From CAVQFD01 sp963724695 (lineage in GTDB: Bacteria > Acidobacteriota > Vicinamibacteria > Vicinamibacterales > CAVVIG01), in contig CAVRVW010000011.1 in NCBI GenBank assembly GCA_963724695.1, forward strand, positions 248,001 to 312,000: 64,000 bases of DNA. The letters are read 5' to 3'. Below the pieces are notes generated by a model, which searched no databases, was not told the origin of the DNA, and saw nothing but the letters and a program-made list of their open reading frames with translations. Position numbers and translations under genes: made by a program. This document shows positions 1-8,321 of the stretch, piece after piece (the stretch's first letter is position 1; each line of letters opens with the position of its first letter).

Positions 1-2
1 AG

Positions 3-128
3 GCACAGCGAGACCTGGCCCAGGCACGGAGCAATTTCCTCAGAACGGCTGTGGACTACGCCAAGTCCGTCGTGGATCTCGAGGCCGTGCAACAGGCGCC
101 GCTGCAACAGCAGGCCGCGCCGCGGTAG
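3..128 (+). CDS. TolC-family outer membrane efflux protein, C-terminal fragment
   Basis: The window opens inside a reading frame that ends in TAG at 126-128. The last 41 residues include ARSNFLRTAVDYAKSVVDLE followed by a Gln/Ala-rich tail. This pattern (helical ARxNFLxAxxDYxxSxxDLE, then a short polar tail) is typical of the last coiled-coil helix of outer membrane factors that form the export duct of tripartite efflux pumps. The rest of the gene lies upstream of the window, so the family call rests on this helix only. Confidence 0.6.
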   Translation, partial: AQRDLAQARSNFLRTAVDYAKSVVDLEAVQQAPLQQQAAPR

Positions 129-133
129 GAGAG

Positions 134-206
134 CCGGCTCAAGGCTCAAGGCTCAGGGCTAAGCACTGCGGCCTGTCGCGTCGCGCCCTGAGACCTAAGC
201 CCTGAG
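134..206. repeat. Degenerate word repeat / inverted repeat
   Basis: Intergenic stretch made of variants of GGCTCAAGGCTCAGGGCTAAG on the left and the complementary words CTGAGACCTAAGCCCTGAGCC on the right, so it can fold into a hairpin. The same words recur at 51391-51420 (18 identical bases, AGCCCTGAGCCTTGAGCC on one strand). It lies between the TolC-like gene and the glycosyltransferase and could act as a terminator. Confidence 0.6.
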
Positions 207-214
207 CCGTCTGG

Positions 215-220
215 TACACT
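215..220 (+). promoter_or_regulatory. Probable -10 box of a leaderless promoter
   Basis: TACACT lies 7 bases upstream of the GTG start at 228. Transcription would begin at about the start codon, giving a leaderless mRNA. There is no Shine-Dalgarno sequence before this start. No clear -35 is visible. Confidence 0.4.
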
Positions 221-227
221 CCCCCGC

Positions 228-969
228 GTGCCGAAGGTCTCGGTCACCCTCATCACGCGCAACGAAGCCGCGCACATCCGCGCGGCGCTGGAGTCGGTCG
301 CCTGGGCCGACGAGCGCATCGTCGTCGACGCCGAGAGCACCGACGAGACCGCTGGCCATCGCGCGAGGGCTGGCCGAGCAGGTCGTGGTCCGCGAGTGGC
401 CCGGATACGGGGCGCAAAAGAACTACGCGGCGTCGCTGGCCTCGCACGACTGGATCCTGTCGCTCGACGCCGACGAACGCGTGACGCCCGCGCTCGCATC
501 GCAGATCCGGCAAGCCGTCGCGTCTCCGGCGCATGCGGGGTACCGCATGCCGCGTGTCACCTATCACATGGGCCGGTGGATCCGCAGCACGGACTGGTAC
601 CCGGACCATCAACTGCGCCTCTACGACCGGCGGCGCGGCACCTGGAACGCCGCGCGTGTGCACGAAGGCATCGTCGTCGGGGGATCGACGGGCGAGCTGA
701 CCGGCGAGCTCGAGCACTACCCGTATCGCAACCTGGCCGATCACCTCGACACCATCAATCGGTACACCACCCTGGCGGCCGTCCAGATGCACGGCGAGGG
801 ACGGCGCGCCGGACTGATCCAGATGGCGGCACATCCGCCGCTGGCGTTTCTTCGCAACTACCTGCTGCGCGGAGGCATCCGCGACGGCGCGCCCGGCCTG
901 GTCGTGTCGGCCATGAACGCGTACTACGTGTTCCTGAAGTTCGCGAAGCTGAGGGAACTCGGCGCCTGA
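228..969 (+). CDS. Family 2 glycosyltransferase (WaaE/KdtX-like), frameshifted
   Basis: The N-terminus is a GT-A fold start (VSVTLITRNEAAHIRAALES, VDAESTDET), and the continuation contains the metal-binding LSLDADERV motif and the WaaE-like stretch GYGAQKNYAASLASHDW. The frame is broken by one extra G near 352-354: the first part reads on into the next gene's frame, and the rest continues in the frame stopping at 969. Repaired length is about 246 residues. The family adds sugars to lipopolysaccharide core or other cell-envelope glycans at the inner membrane. GTG start at 228, just after a -10 box. A second glycosyltransferase follows 2 bases after the stop, so the two are probably cotranscribed. 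Confidence 0.8.
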
Positions 970-971
970 CC

Positions 972-2069
972 ATGTTCTCGCTGCACATCGACACGGCGCG
1001 CACATGGCGCGGCGGCCAGAATCAGGTGCTGCTCACGGTCAACGGCCTGCGGGAGATCGGGCAGCGCGCGGCCCTCGTCGCCCATCCGGACGGCGAGCTG
1101 CGGCGGCGAGCCGCCGAGGGTCTCGAGCTCATCCCGCTCGCGCCGCTGACCGAGATGGACCTGTCAGCCGGGTGGCGTCTCTCGCGGCTGCTCAAGCGGC
1201 TGCAACCCGACGTGATCCACGCCCACGATCCACACGGCGTCGCGGTGGCCGCGCTCGCGCGCTCGATGGCCAACGACGGCAGGCACCTGGCCATCGTCGC
1301 GTCACGCCGCGTGGATTTTCACCTCAAGACGAACTCGTTCTCCCGCTGGAAATACCGGCAGGTCGACTGTTTCGTGGCCGCGTCGGAGGCCATCCGCGCC
1401 ATGCTGCTCAAGGACGGCGTCTCGCCGAGTCAGGCGGTCACGGTTCACGAGGGCATCGACCTGGTCCACGTGCAGGCGGCCCCGCCAGTGAACCTGCACG
1501 AGACCTTTTTCCTCCCGCACCATGCGCCCGTGGTCGGCAACGTGGCTGCCCTCGTGCCGCACAAAGGGCAGCGGTATCTGATCGACGCGGCCCATCTCGT
1601 CGTGCAGTCGGTTCCCGATGCGCGCTTCATCATTCTCGGCGAGGGCGAGCTCCGCGAGCCCTTCGAGCGGCAGATCCGCGAGCATCACCTGGAGAAACAC
1701 GTGTTCCTGCCAGGCTTCCGCACGGACGTCCTCGGCTGCATCAAGCGCTTCGACCTGTTCGTGATGAGCTCGATTACCGAAGGGCTGGGCACGTCGCTGC
1801 TGGACGCGATGGCCTGCAGCCGCGCCATCGTGGCCACCGAAGCGGGCGGCATTCCCGAAGTCGTCGAGCCGGGCGTGACTGGGTTGCTCGTGCCGCCCCG
1901 CGACCCGCGGCGCATGGCCGAGGCGATCATCGCGCTGCTGAAAGACGAACCACGCAGGCGGCACATGGGCGAGGCCGGCTTCGCCCGCGTGAGCCAGCGC
2001 TTTACCGTCGAACGGATGGTCGCGGAGACCGCCGCCGTGTACGCGCGCGTGGCCGGCAGACACCCCTGA
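972..2069 (+). CDS. Family 4-type glycosyltransferase
   Basis: A 365-residue GT-B protein. The N-terminal domain carries the acceptor-side TWRGGQNQ loop; the C-terminal domain has the nucleotide-sugar signature FDLFVMSSITEGLGTSLLDA with the usual EGLG and E residues, then GGIPEVVEPGVTGLLVPPRD. Such enzymes transfer sugars onto lipid-linked or LPS glycans on the cytoplasmic side of the inner membrane. ATG at 972 is chosen because it follows the upstream glycosyltransferase stop directly; a longer open frame upstream belongs to the frameshifted neighbour. Sugar specificity cannot be read from sequence. The 3' end overlaps the converging DUF2400 gene by about 68 bases. Confidence 0.88.
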   Translation: MFSLHIDTARTWRGGQNQVLLTVNGLREIGQRAALVAHPDGELRRRAAEGLELIPLAPLTEMDLSAGWRLSRLLKRLQPDVIHAHDPHGVAVAALARSMANDGRHLAIVASRRVDFHLKTNSFSRWKYRQVDCFVAASEAIRAMLLKDGVSPSQAVTVHEGIDLVHVQAAPPVNLHETFFLPHHAPVVGNVAALVPHKGQRYLIDAAHLVVQSVPDARFIILGEGELREPFERQIREHHLEKHVFLPGFRTDVLGCIKRFDLFVMSSITEGLGTSLLDAMACSRAIVATEAGGIPEVVEPGVTGLLVPPRDPRRMAEAIIALLKDEPRRRHMGEAGFARVSQRFTVERMVAETAAVYARVAGRHP

Positions 2070-2964
2070 GCGGACACTGCGAGTCGCGCTTGGCGCGGTC
2101 GAACCCGCACGCGTCCATCATGCCGAGGTGGCACATCGAGAAGTCGTACTTGACCGGATCCTCCGGATCGAGACGGCGAAGCGACGCCGTGATGTCCTGC
2201 GCCATCTTCCAGCCGGGGCTCGTATAGCGCGTCAGGCGGAGACAGCGGCCCACGCGGATGATGTGTGTGTCGAGCGGCACCACGAGCTTGGCGGCGGGCA
2301 CTGCGTGACCAGATCCCCAGGTCCAGCGCGTCGTGCCGGACCATCCACCGCAGGAACAGATTCAGCCGCTTGCACCCGCTGCCGGTCGAAGGCCGCGGGA
2401 AGAAGTAGCCCACACCGGGCCGGGCCGGGACGCGGCCGTACGCCGCGCGCAGGTCGAGGGCCATCGCGCGCTGCGAGAAGCTGTCGATCGAGGGACCGAT
2501 GTCGGGAGCGTCCCGGTCGAGGCCGTCGACGAAGAACCCCTCAATCGACCCCGAACGGTCCAGCATCTGCCGCAGCACCCAGAGGAGCGCCACGACATCC
2601 ACCGCGCGCGTCCAGCGGTGCACGAAGCCCTCGAACGCGCCGGCGTGACGCCGGGGATCGAACTGACGCACGAACGCCGCCGGCGACTCGTTCCGTAGGC
2701 CGGGTCCTTTGGGACCGGCTGGCCGCCGGCCGACCCCATGATGGCCAGCAGTCGCTCGATCGACTGCATGACGCTCGACACGCGACCAAACGCCAGCGCG
2801 GCGGCGCAGAACGCCACCACCTCCTGATCGTCGGGCCTGCGGTAGCGACGCACGATGTGGATGGGATCGACCGCCGAATCCGGCGCGTTGAACTCCAGGT
2901 AGAGGCGGTCCAGCGCGGGGCGGATCGGCACGACAGGCAGCGTGGGCACGGCGGGCGGACTCAT
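2002..2964 (-). CDS. DUF2400 / TIGR02757 family protein, frameshifted
   Basis: Read on the minus strand from ATG 2964, the protein begins with LDRLYLEFNAPDSAVDPIHIVRRY and ends with family hallmarks PLDTHIIRVGRCLRLTR, WKMAQDITASLRRLDPEDPV, KYDFSMCHLGM and a Cys cluster (C-G-F...C-PLRGVC). Pieces lie in three frames, with breaks near 2690 and 2305; repaired length is about 310 residues. The family is widespread but has no established function that I know of. Because of the frameshifts the exact stop is uncertain: the frame used ends at 2002 inside the converging glycosyltransferase. It diverges from the penicillin acylase gene across an 80-bp promoter region. Confidence 0.72.
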
Positions 2965-3042
2965 GATACGCCGTGCGGGACGTCGGGCGCGTCTGGCGCA
3001 GGAGTAGAATCCCACCGGAGCGGATTTCACCCGGCCCCGACC

Positions 3043-5535
3043 ATGCGCCAGCGGATCCTCAAGGGACTTGCCGTGATTGTCGTCCTCGTCCTCGCCGTCG
3101 GCGTGGGCGGGTACGTCTACCTTCGCCGGTCTCTGCCGACCGTAAACGGCACTATCACCGTCCCGGGCATTGCAGCGCCGGTGGAGATCATCCGGGACGC
3201 GGACAACATCCCGCACATCTTCGCCGGATCCAAGGCCGACGCGTTCTACGGCCTCGGCTACGCGCACGCACAGGACCGGCTCTGGCAGATGGAATTCCAG
3301 CGCCGCATCGGTCATGGCCGCCTGTCCGAGGTGTTCGGCCCGGCGACGCTGCCGCAGGATCGCTTTCTGCGCACGGCCGGTTTCGGCAGAGCTGCCGTGA
3401 GCGCGTGGTCGCATCTGCCCGAGAACGTCACGACCCTCGTCAACGCGTACGTGGCTGGCGTCAACGCGTTCCTGGAGGACGGGCGGTTGCCGCCTGAGTT
3501 CACGCTCCTTCGGTTCGAGCCCGAGCCATGGACCGGGCCCGATGTGCTCGTGTGGGTGAAGATGATGGCCTGGGACCTGAGCGCCAACTACGCGCTCGAG
3601 CTCCTGCGCCACGACATCGCGCGCAAAGTCGGTGTCGATCGCCTCGCGCAGCTGATGCCTCCCTACCCGCTCGATGGGCCGAGCATCATTCCGGGAAACG
3701 GCACCGCGCCTCCGGCACCCGTCGAACGCTCGACGCACTCCGCACACTCGGCGGCGGCTGGAGCGGCGTCCTGGACGGCTGCGCTGACCCGCGGCGTGGA
3801 GGGCCATCCCGCCGTTCACGATTTCCTGATGAGCAGCGCTCGAAGCGAGGCGCTCGGCTCGAACAGCTGGGTCGTCGACGGCTCGCGCACAGCGAGCGGC
3901 AAGCCCCTGCTCGCGAACGATCCGCACCTGGGCGCCAGCGTGCCGTCGCTCTGGTATCTGGCGCATATGAAGGCCGGAGACTTCGAAGTGATCGGCGCCA
4001 CCCTGCCGGGCGCGCCGGCGGTGGCCATCGGACGCAACCGGCACATCGCGTGGGGCGAGACCAACGTGGCCGCGGACGTCCAGGACCTCTACCGCGAGCG
4101 CCTCAATGCGGCCGGCACACACGCCGAGTTCGAAGGCGCACAGGAACCGCTCAAGATCGTCAAGGAGACGATCGCGATCAGCGGTCAGGCGCCGGTCACC
4201 ATCGACGTGCGAATCTCCAGGCACGGCCCGCTCGTCTCCGATGCCATCAACGCCAACAACCTGGCCTCCACCCGCGAACCGAAGCCGGCGGCACTGGAAC
4301 CGTTGGCCTTCCGCTGGACGGCACTCGACGACCAGGATTCGACGATCACGGCGTTCCTGAAGCTGAACGAGGCGAAGAACTGGACCGACTTCACGGCGGC
4401 CCTGGAAGACTTCGTCGTGCCGTCCCAGAACTTCGTCTATGCCGACGTGGACGGCCACATCGGCTACTACGCGCCCGGACGGATTCCGATCCGCGCCTCC
4501 GGCGACGGCTCGATGCCGGCCGAGGGCTGGACCGGCGCGATGGAATGGACCGGATGGATTCCGTTCGAGGCGCTCCCCCACACCTTCGATCCACCGGGGG
4601 GCGCCATCGTGAGCGCCAACCATCGTCCGGCACCGCCGGGCTATCCGCACCTGATTGGCCTCGAGTTCCCCGAGCCGTACCGGGCGATGCGCATCAGCGA
4701 GCTCGTCGGCGCGAAGAACGGGTTCACCCCGGAGGACTTCCGCGCGATTCAGGCCGACACGTTCTCGACGCAGGCCAAGGCCCTGCTGCCCCTGCTGTTG
4801 ACGCGGGTCGCTCCCGCATCGGACCTGAATCGGAGGGCGCTCGAGGTGCTCCGCCAGTGGGACCTGGAATCGGCGGCCGATAGCGCGGGCGCCGCGATCT
4901 TCCAGGCCTGGTTCATCAACCTGGCGCCGGCAATGGCCGGAGACGAGCTCGGCCCGCAGATTCTCGAGGGCTACCAGGCACGGTTCTCCTTCGTCACGCG
5001 CTTCGTGGTCGCCACGCTGTCCACCCCGGACAGCCCCTGGTGCGACGACGTCTCGACGGGCGGGATGAGGGAGACTTGTGCGGAGATCGTCAACCGGGCC
5101 TTCAGCCGAGGCGTCGCGAGGCTGGCCGATTCGCTCGGCGACGATCCCTCGCGCTGGCGCTGGTCGGCGGCGCACCGTGCCGTCTTTCCACACCAGGGGC
5201 TCGACACGGTGGGGATCCTGCGGCCGTGGCTCAGCCGGTCGGTGCCGAGCGCCGGGGACTGGAGCACGATCAACGTCGGCCCGGTCAACAGCGACCAGCC
5301 GTTCGATCAGACCGAAGTGCCGGGGTACCGGCAGATCGTCGACCTCTCGCCAGCGAACGACAGCCGCTTCAGCGACTCGGTCGGTCAATCCGGCCACTTC
5401 CTCTCGCCGCATTACGACGATGCCCTCGAGGATTGGCGGCAGGTGCGGCACAAGAAGATGCGGCTGGAGCGCGCGGAGATCGAGGCCGGGGCGATTGGCA
5501 CGCTCACCTTACGGGAAGTAGGAAGTCAGAAGTAG
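3043..5535 (+). CDS. Penicillin acylase family amidase (Ntn hydrolase)
   Basis: 830 residues, intact. An N-terminal hydrophobic anchor (about residues 5-27) exports it. The early motif NIPHIFAGSKADAFYGLGYAHAQDRLWQME is the family's alpha-chain signature. The autocatalytic maturation site is GSNSWVV: Ser273, preceded by Gly, would become the N-terminal nucleophile of the beta chain. DPHLG and a GHIGYYAPGRIPIR stretch follow as in other members. Known members hydrolyse penicillins, acyl-homoserine lactones or acylated amino acids in the periplasm; substrate cannot be assigned. The C-terminus (..REVGSQK) runs into a word repeat of the AGTCAGAAGTAGGAACT type. ATG 3043 is preceded by GACC and no strong RBS. 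Confidence 0.9.
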   Translation: MRQRILKGLAVIVVLVLAVGVGGYVYLRRSLPTVNGTITVPGIAAPVEIIRDADNIPHIFAGSKADAFYGLGYAHAQDRLWQMEFQRRIGHGRLSEVFGPATLPQDRFLRTAGFGRAAVSAWSHLPENVTTLVNAYVAGVNAFLEDGRLPPEFTLLRFEPEPWTGPDVLVWVKMMAWDLSANYALELLRHDIARKVGVDRLAQLMPPYPLDGPSIIPGNGTAPPAPVERSTHSAHSAAAGAASWTAALTRGVEGHPAVHDFLMSSARSEALGSNSWVVDGSRTASGKPLLANDPHLGASVPSLWYLAHMKAGDFEVIGATLPGAPAVAIGRNRHIAWGETNVAADVQDLYRERLNAAGTHAEFEGAQEPLKIVKETIAISGQAPVTIDVRISRHGPLVSDAINANNLASTREPKPAALEPLAFRWTALDDQDSTITAFLKLNEAKNWTDFTAALEDFVVPSQNFVYADVDGHIGYYAPGRIPIRASGDGSMPAEGWTGAMEWTGWIPFEALPHTFDPPGGAIVSANHRPAPPGYPHLIGLEFPEPYRAMRISELVGAKNGFTPEDFRAIQADTFSTQAKALLPLLLTRVAPASDLNRRALEVLRQWDLESAADSAGAAIFQAWFINLAPAMAGDELGPQILEGYQARFSFVTRFVVATLSTPDSPWCDDVSTGGMRETCAEIVNRAFSRGVARLADSLGDDPSRWRWSAAHRAVFPHQGLDTVGILRPWLSRSVPSAGDWSTINVGPVNSDQPFDQTEVPGYRQIVDLSPANDSRFSDSVGQSGHFLSPHYDDALEDWRQVRHKKMRLERAEIEAGAIGTLTLREVGSQK

Positions 5536-5560
5536 GAACTCAGAAGGACACTGCACGGAG

Positions 5561-6802
5561 ATGAACATGGGGCTCGGGCGTTTGTCGGCGGCACTCGGAA
5601 CACTGGCGCTTCTGGCGACCATACTGCCGGTGAGCGCGCAGCAGCCTGCCCCTGGTGTCGGCTTGCCGGACGGCCCGCAGGACTTCAGGACCGGCGCGGC
5701 GGCGATCCGCGTCACCGCGATCAAGGGATTCGTCTACCCCTGGGCGCTGGCATTTCTGCCGAACGGCGACATGCTGGTGACCGAGCAGGGTCGAAACACG
5801 CTGCGAATCGTTCGCAACGGCGTCCTGGATCCCAGACCGATCACTGGGCTGCCCCAGGGCATCACGAGCACACGGCGCGACACGGCTGGCGTCGAGGTCG
5901 TCGTCCACCCACGCTTCGGGGAGAACCGGTTCGTCTACGTCGCCTACTGGAAACCGAAGCCCGGCGAGGCCGTCCAGACCGCGGTGTTGCTGCGCGCGCG
6001 GTTCGAAGGCGGCTCGACGCTCACCGATGTGCGCGAGATCTTCCAGTCGAGCTCCTGGACCGACGGGCCGAGCGCAGCGCGCATGGTGTTCGGCCGCGAC
6101 GGCAAGATCTACCTCGCCATCGGCGCCCCGGGGTTCGCCGAACGCGAGGGAGAGACCTCGTGGGCCCAGCGCCCCGATCACCACGGCGGCAAGATCCTGC
6201 GCCTCAACGACGATGGGAGCGTGCCGGAAGACAATCCATTTGTCGGACGGCCCGGGTACAAGCCGGAGATCTACGCGCTCGGCATCAGGAACGCGCTGGG
6301 GCTGACCATCCATCCGGAAACGGGAGAGCTCTGGGAAACGGAGAACGGTCCCCAGGGAGGCGACGAGATCAACATCATCAGGCAGGGCTCGAACTACGGC
6401 TGGCCGATCGTCACGTACGGCCGCGCCTACACGAGCGACCCTGACGGCAAGAAGTCCGGCATCGCGCCACCGACGGTCCAGCCGCCCACCTCGGCACCGG
6501 GGATGGAAGAACCGATCACCTTCTACAAGCCATCGATTGCGATCTCGGGGATGCTGTTCTATACGGGAGACAGGTTTCCTCTTTGGAAGGGCAACCTCAT
6601 TGTGGGCGGGCTCGCCGGCATGCAGCTCTCGCGCATGGTCTTCAACCGCCAGGGCCTGGAAACACGCCGCGAGCCGATGCTGCTCGAGCTGCGGCAGCGG
6701 ATTCGTGACGTCAGGCAGGGCCCCGACGGCTTCCTGTACCTGACCACCGACATGCCAGATGGCGCGGTCCTGAAGATCGAGCCGGCGCCTGACGGGAAGT
6801 GA
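5561..6802 (+). CDS. PQQ-dependent sugar dehydrogenase (glucose/sorbosone dehydrogenase family)
   Basis: 413 residues with a signal peptide ending near ...LPVSAQQ. Beta-propeller motifs of soluble aldose sugar dehydrogenases are clear: PWALAFLPNGDMLVTE, DHHGGKILRLNDDGSVP with the EDNPFVG strand, GIRNALGLTIHPETGELW, and ENGPQGGDEIN. The family oxidises aldoses in the periplasm using PQQ and calcium. A second ATG at 5567 lies 6 bases after GGAG, and is an equally good or better start than 5561. It follows the acylase gene by 25 bases and may share its transcript. A word repeat and two copies of a short structured repeat lie just downstream. Confidence 0.88.
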   Translation: MNMGLGRLSAALGTLALLATILPVSAQQPAPGVGLPDGPQDFRTGAAAIRVTAIKGFVYPWALAFLPNGDMLVTEQGRNTLRIVRNGVLDPRPITGLPQGITSTRRDTAGVEVVVHPRFGENRFVYVAYWKPKPGEAVQTAVLLRARFEGGSTLTDVREIFQSSSWTDGPSAARMVFGRDGKIYLAIGAPGFAEREGETSWAQRPDHHGGKILRLNDDGSVPEDNPFVGRPGYKPEIYALGIRNALGLTIHPETGELWETENGPQGGDEINIIRQGSNYGWPIVTYGRAYTSDPDGKKSGIAPPTVQPPTSAPGMEEPITFYKPSIAISGMLFYTGDRFPLWKGNLIVGGLAGMQLSRMVFNRQGLETRREPMLLELRQRIRDVRQGPDGFLYLTTDMPDGAVLKIEPAPDGK

Positions 6803-6833
6803 GAATTGAGAAGTCAGAACTATGAACTTGACG

Positions 6834-7006
6834 CCCCGCGGCGATACCCCGAAGCCGAGAGTCTACGCTCGAGGCTCAGGGACTCGAAGGGCAGCCTAAC
6901 TTGGCGAGCTGGGGGCCCGCGGCGACACCCCGAAGCCGAGAGTCTACGCTCGAGGCTGAGGGACTCGAAGGCAGTGTGATCCGCGAGCGGGGGTGGGGCC
7001 CCGCGA
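6834..7006. repeat. Tandem pair of a short structured repeat (family A)
   Basis: Two copies with an 81-bp period. The conserved core CGAGAGTCTACGCTCGAGGC occurs at 6856-6875 and 6937-6956, each preceded by CGCGGCGAYACCCCGAAGC and followed by AGGGACTCGAAGG. The core can fold as CGAG..GT..AC..CTCG. The second copy ends in a perfect GC hairpin, GCGGGG/CCCCGC with loop GTGGGG, at 6987-7004. A third copy with the same core and a covarying terminal hairpin lies inside the kinase gene at 21991-22055. Nothing else is visible in this 226-bp gap, apart from an AGAATTGAGAAGTC word repeat at 6801-6830. Confidence 0.75.
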
Positions 7007-7028
7007 GCAATGAAAAAGAGAGGGCCTG

Positions 7029-7817
7029 ATGCAGATTGTTCAACGCGTCGTGATGTCTTGCACGGTCGTGCTTGTCGCGTCCGCAGTGCCGGCATTGGCG
7101 CAAACAGGGATGGCGAACATGGTCGATCACATTCATCTCGCCGTCCCCGATCAGGCGAAGGGCGTGGAGTGGTACGCGAAGCATTTCGGCGGGAAGCCGA
7201 CGCCAGAAGCGCCGGAGCGGTTGATGTTCGGAGACACCCGCATCATCTTTCAGAAGAACGAGGCCGCGAAGCCGAGCACCGGCAACGTGCTCGACCACGT
7301 GGGATTCTCGGTCGCCGACCTGGACGCGACCGTCCGCAATCTTGTCGCCGACGGCGCCAAGCTGGTGACGCCAGCGCGCGAGGTCACCGGCCTGTTCAAG
7401 CTGGCCTTCGTCGAGGACCCATGGGGAGTGCGCATCGAGGTGGTGCAGGACCCCGAGAAGCTGGGGCTGCACCATGTGCATCTGCGCGCCCCGGACCCGG
7501 CCGTCGCGCTGGCGTGGTACGTGGACAAAGTCGGTGGAACGATCGCCAAGCTGAAGAACATGATTGACGGCATCAACTACGGCGGCGTTTGGATTCTGGT
7601 CCAGCGCGGGGACGCGGCGCCGAGCCTGGGTCACGCCATCGACCACATCGGATTCCGGCCGCTGAACGTCGACAGTGTCGTCGCGGGGTTGAAGGCGAAG
7701 AACGTGAAGGTGACGACCGAGCCTCGGCCGCTGACGCTCGCGAGCGGCACGACCATGCGTCTCGCGTTCATCGAGGGGCCAGACGGCGTCAGGATCGAGC
7801 TGGTGCAGCGGTTCTGA
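7029..7817 (+). CDS. Exported two-domain VOC (glyoxalase-like) protein
   Basis: 262 residues: a signal peptide (about 1-25, ending ALAQ), then two vicinal-oxygen-chelate modules. Module one has VDHIHLAVPDQAKGVEWY and FVEDPWGVRIEVV; module two has LHHVHLRAPDPAVALAWY and FIEGPDGVRIELV. The His...Glu spacing matches the metal-binding positions of the fold. The family includes glyoxalases, dioxygenases and fosfomycin or bleomycin resistance proteins; a secreted member cannot be assigned a substrate. It converges on a second, cytoplasmic VOC gene with a 5-base gap. Confidence 0.85.
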   Translation: MQIVQRVVMSCTVVLVASAVPALAQTGMANMVDHIHLAVPDQAKGVEWYAKHFGGKPTPEAPERLMFGDTRIIFQKNEAAKPSTGNVLDHVGFSVADLDATVRNLVADGAKLVTPAREVTGLFKLAFVEDPWGVRIEVVQDPEKLGLHHVHLRAPDPAVALAWYVDKVGGTIAKLKNMIDGINYGGVWILVQRGDAAPSLGHAIDHIGFRPLNVDSVVAGLKAKNVKVTTEPRPLTLASGTTMRLAFIEGPDGVRIELVQRF

Positions 7818-7822
7818 TTTGC

Positions 7823-8185
7823 CTACCGTGCCCGGAAATGCGGGTTCTCGATCAGCCCGATCACGTTGCCGAACGGATCGGCGACCGAGGCCACCTTGAT
7901 GCCGTCGCCGACATCCATGACTGGGCTGTCGGGCCCGGCCCCGCGCTCCAGCATGTGGGCGTGGGCCGCGGCAATGTCCGGTACGCCCCAGTACGCCACG
8001 GCGTTGTTCCCGACCCGGATACCCTCAGCGCCGGGGTGAAGCCCGAGCTCGTACCCGCCAATCTCGAAGCCGACGTAGAACGGCTGGTCGAAGTACGGCG
8101 TCACGCCGAAGGCGGCCGTGTACCAGTCCTTGGCCTTCGCCAGGTCGGGCGCGTGGTAGATCACGGTGCGCAATCCAAGAAACAT
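7823..8185 (-). CDS. Single-domain VOC family protein
   Basis: 120 residues, no signal peptide. Motifs: LRTVIYHAPDLAKAKDWYTAAFG at the start (YxVxDlakAkxWYtxxfG class), NNAVAYWGVPDIAAAHAHM in the middle, and SVADPFGNVIGLIENPHF at the end. The domain architecture is that of the small glyoxalase/bleomycin-resistance/dioxygenase proteins that act as dimers and bind a metal. No substrate can be named. The start ATG at 8185 faces a 136-bp region shared with the TonB receptor gene, so the two may be divergently transcribed. Confidence 0.85.
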   Translation of the reverse strand: MFLGLRTVIYHAPDLAKAKDWYTAAFGVTPYFDQPFYVGFEIGGYELGLHPGAEGIRVGNNAVAYWGVPDIAAAHAHMLERGAGPDSPVMDVGDGIKVASVADPFGNVIGLIENPHFRAR

Positions 8186-8321
8186 GAGAGGGCCCGCCAG
8201 GTCCGGGGAGGATAGCAGAAAGGGGCCCCAGGGGCTCGCGTCTTCAAGAACTCAATTGACCGCTGACCGACCGGGTGGTAAGGTCCCCGCCACAAGCTCG
8301 TCCATAACTCGAGGAGGGCCG

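Noticed and set aside
228..2069. Possible fusion of two glycosyltransferases in one frame
   Set aside because: The first enzyme continues in another frame after one extra base at about 352; the apparent fusion is a read-through of that frameshift.
2362..5451. A 1029-residue open frame on the minus strand across the penicillin acylase gene
   Set aside because: It is the antisense of a clear Ntn hydrolase, with the Arg/Ala/Gly-rich composition expected from codon bias in GC-rich DNA. Only its last part coincides with the real DUF2400 gene.
6820..7095. Minus-strand frame with repeated peptide ESLSLERRLSASG
   Set aside because: It is the translation of the two tandem family A repeats; no RBS, no homology, and it overlaps the VOC gene start.
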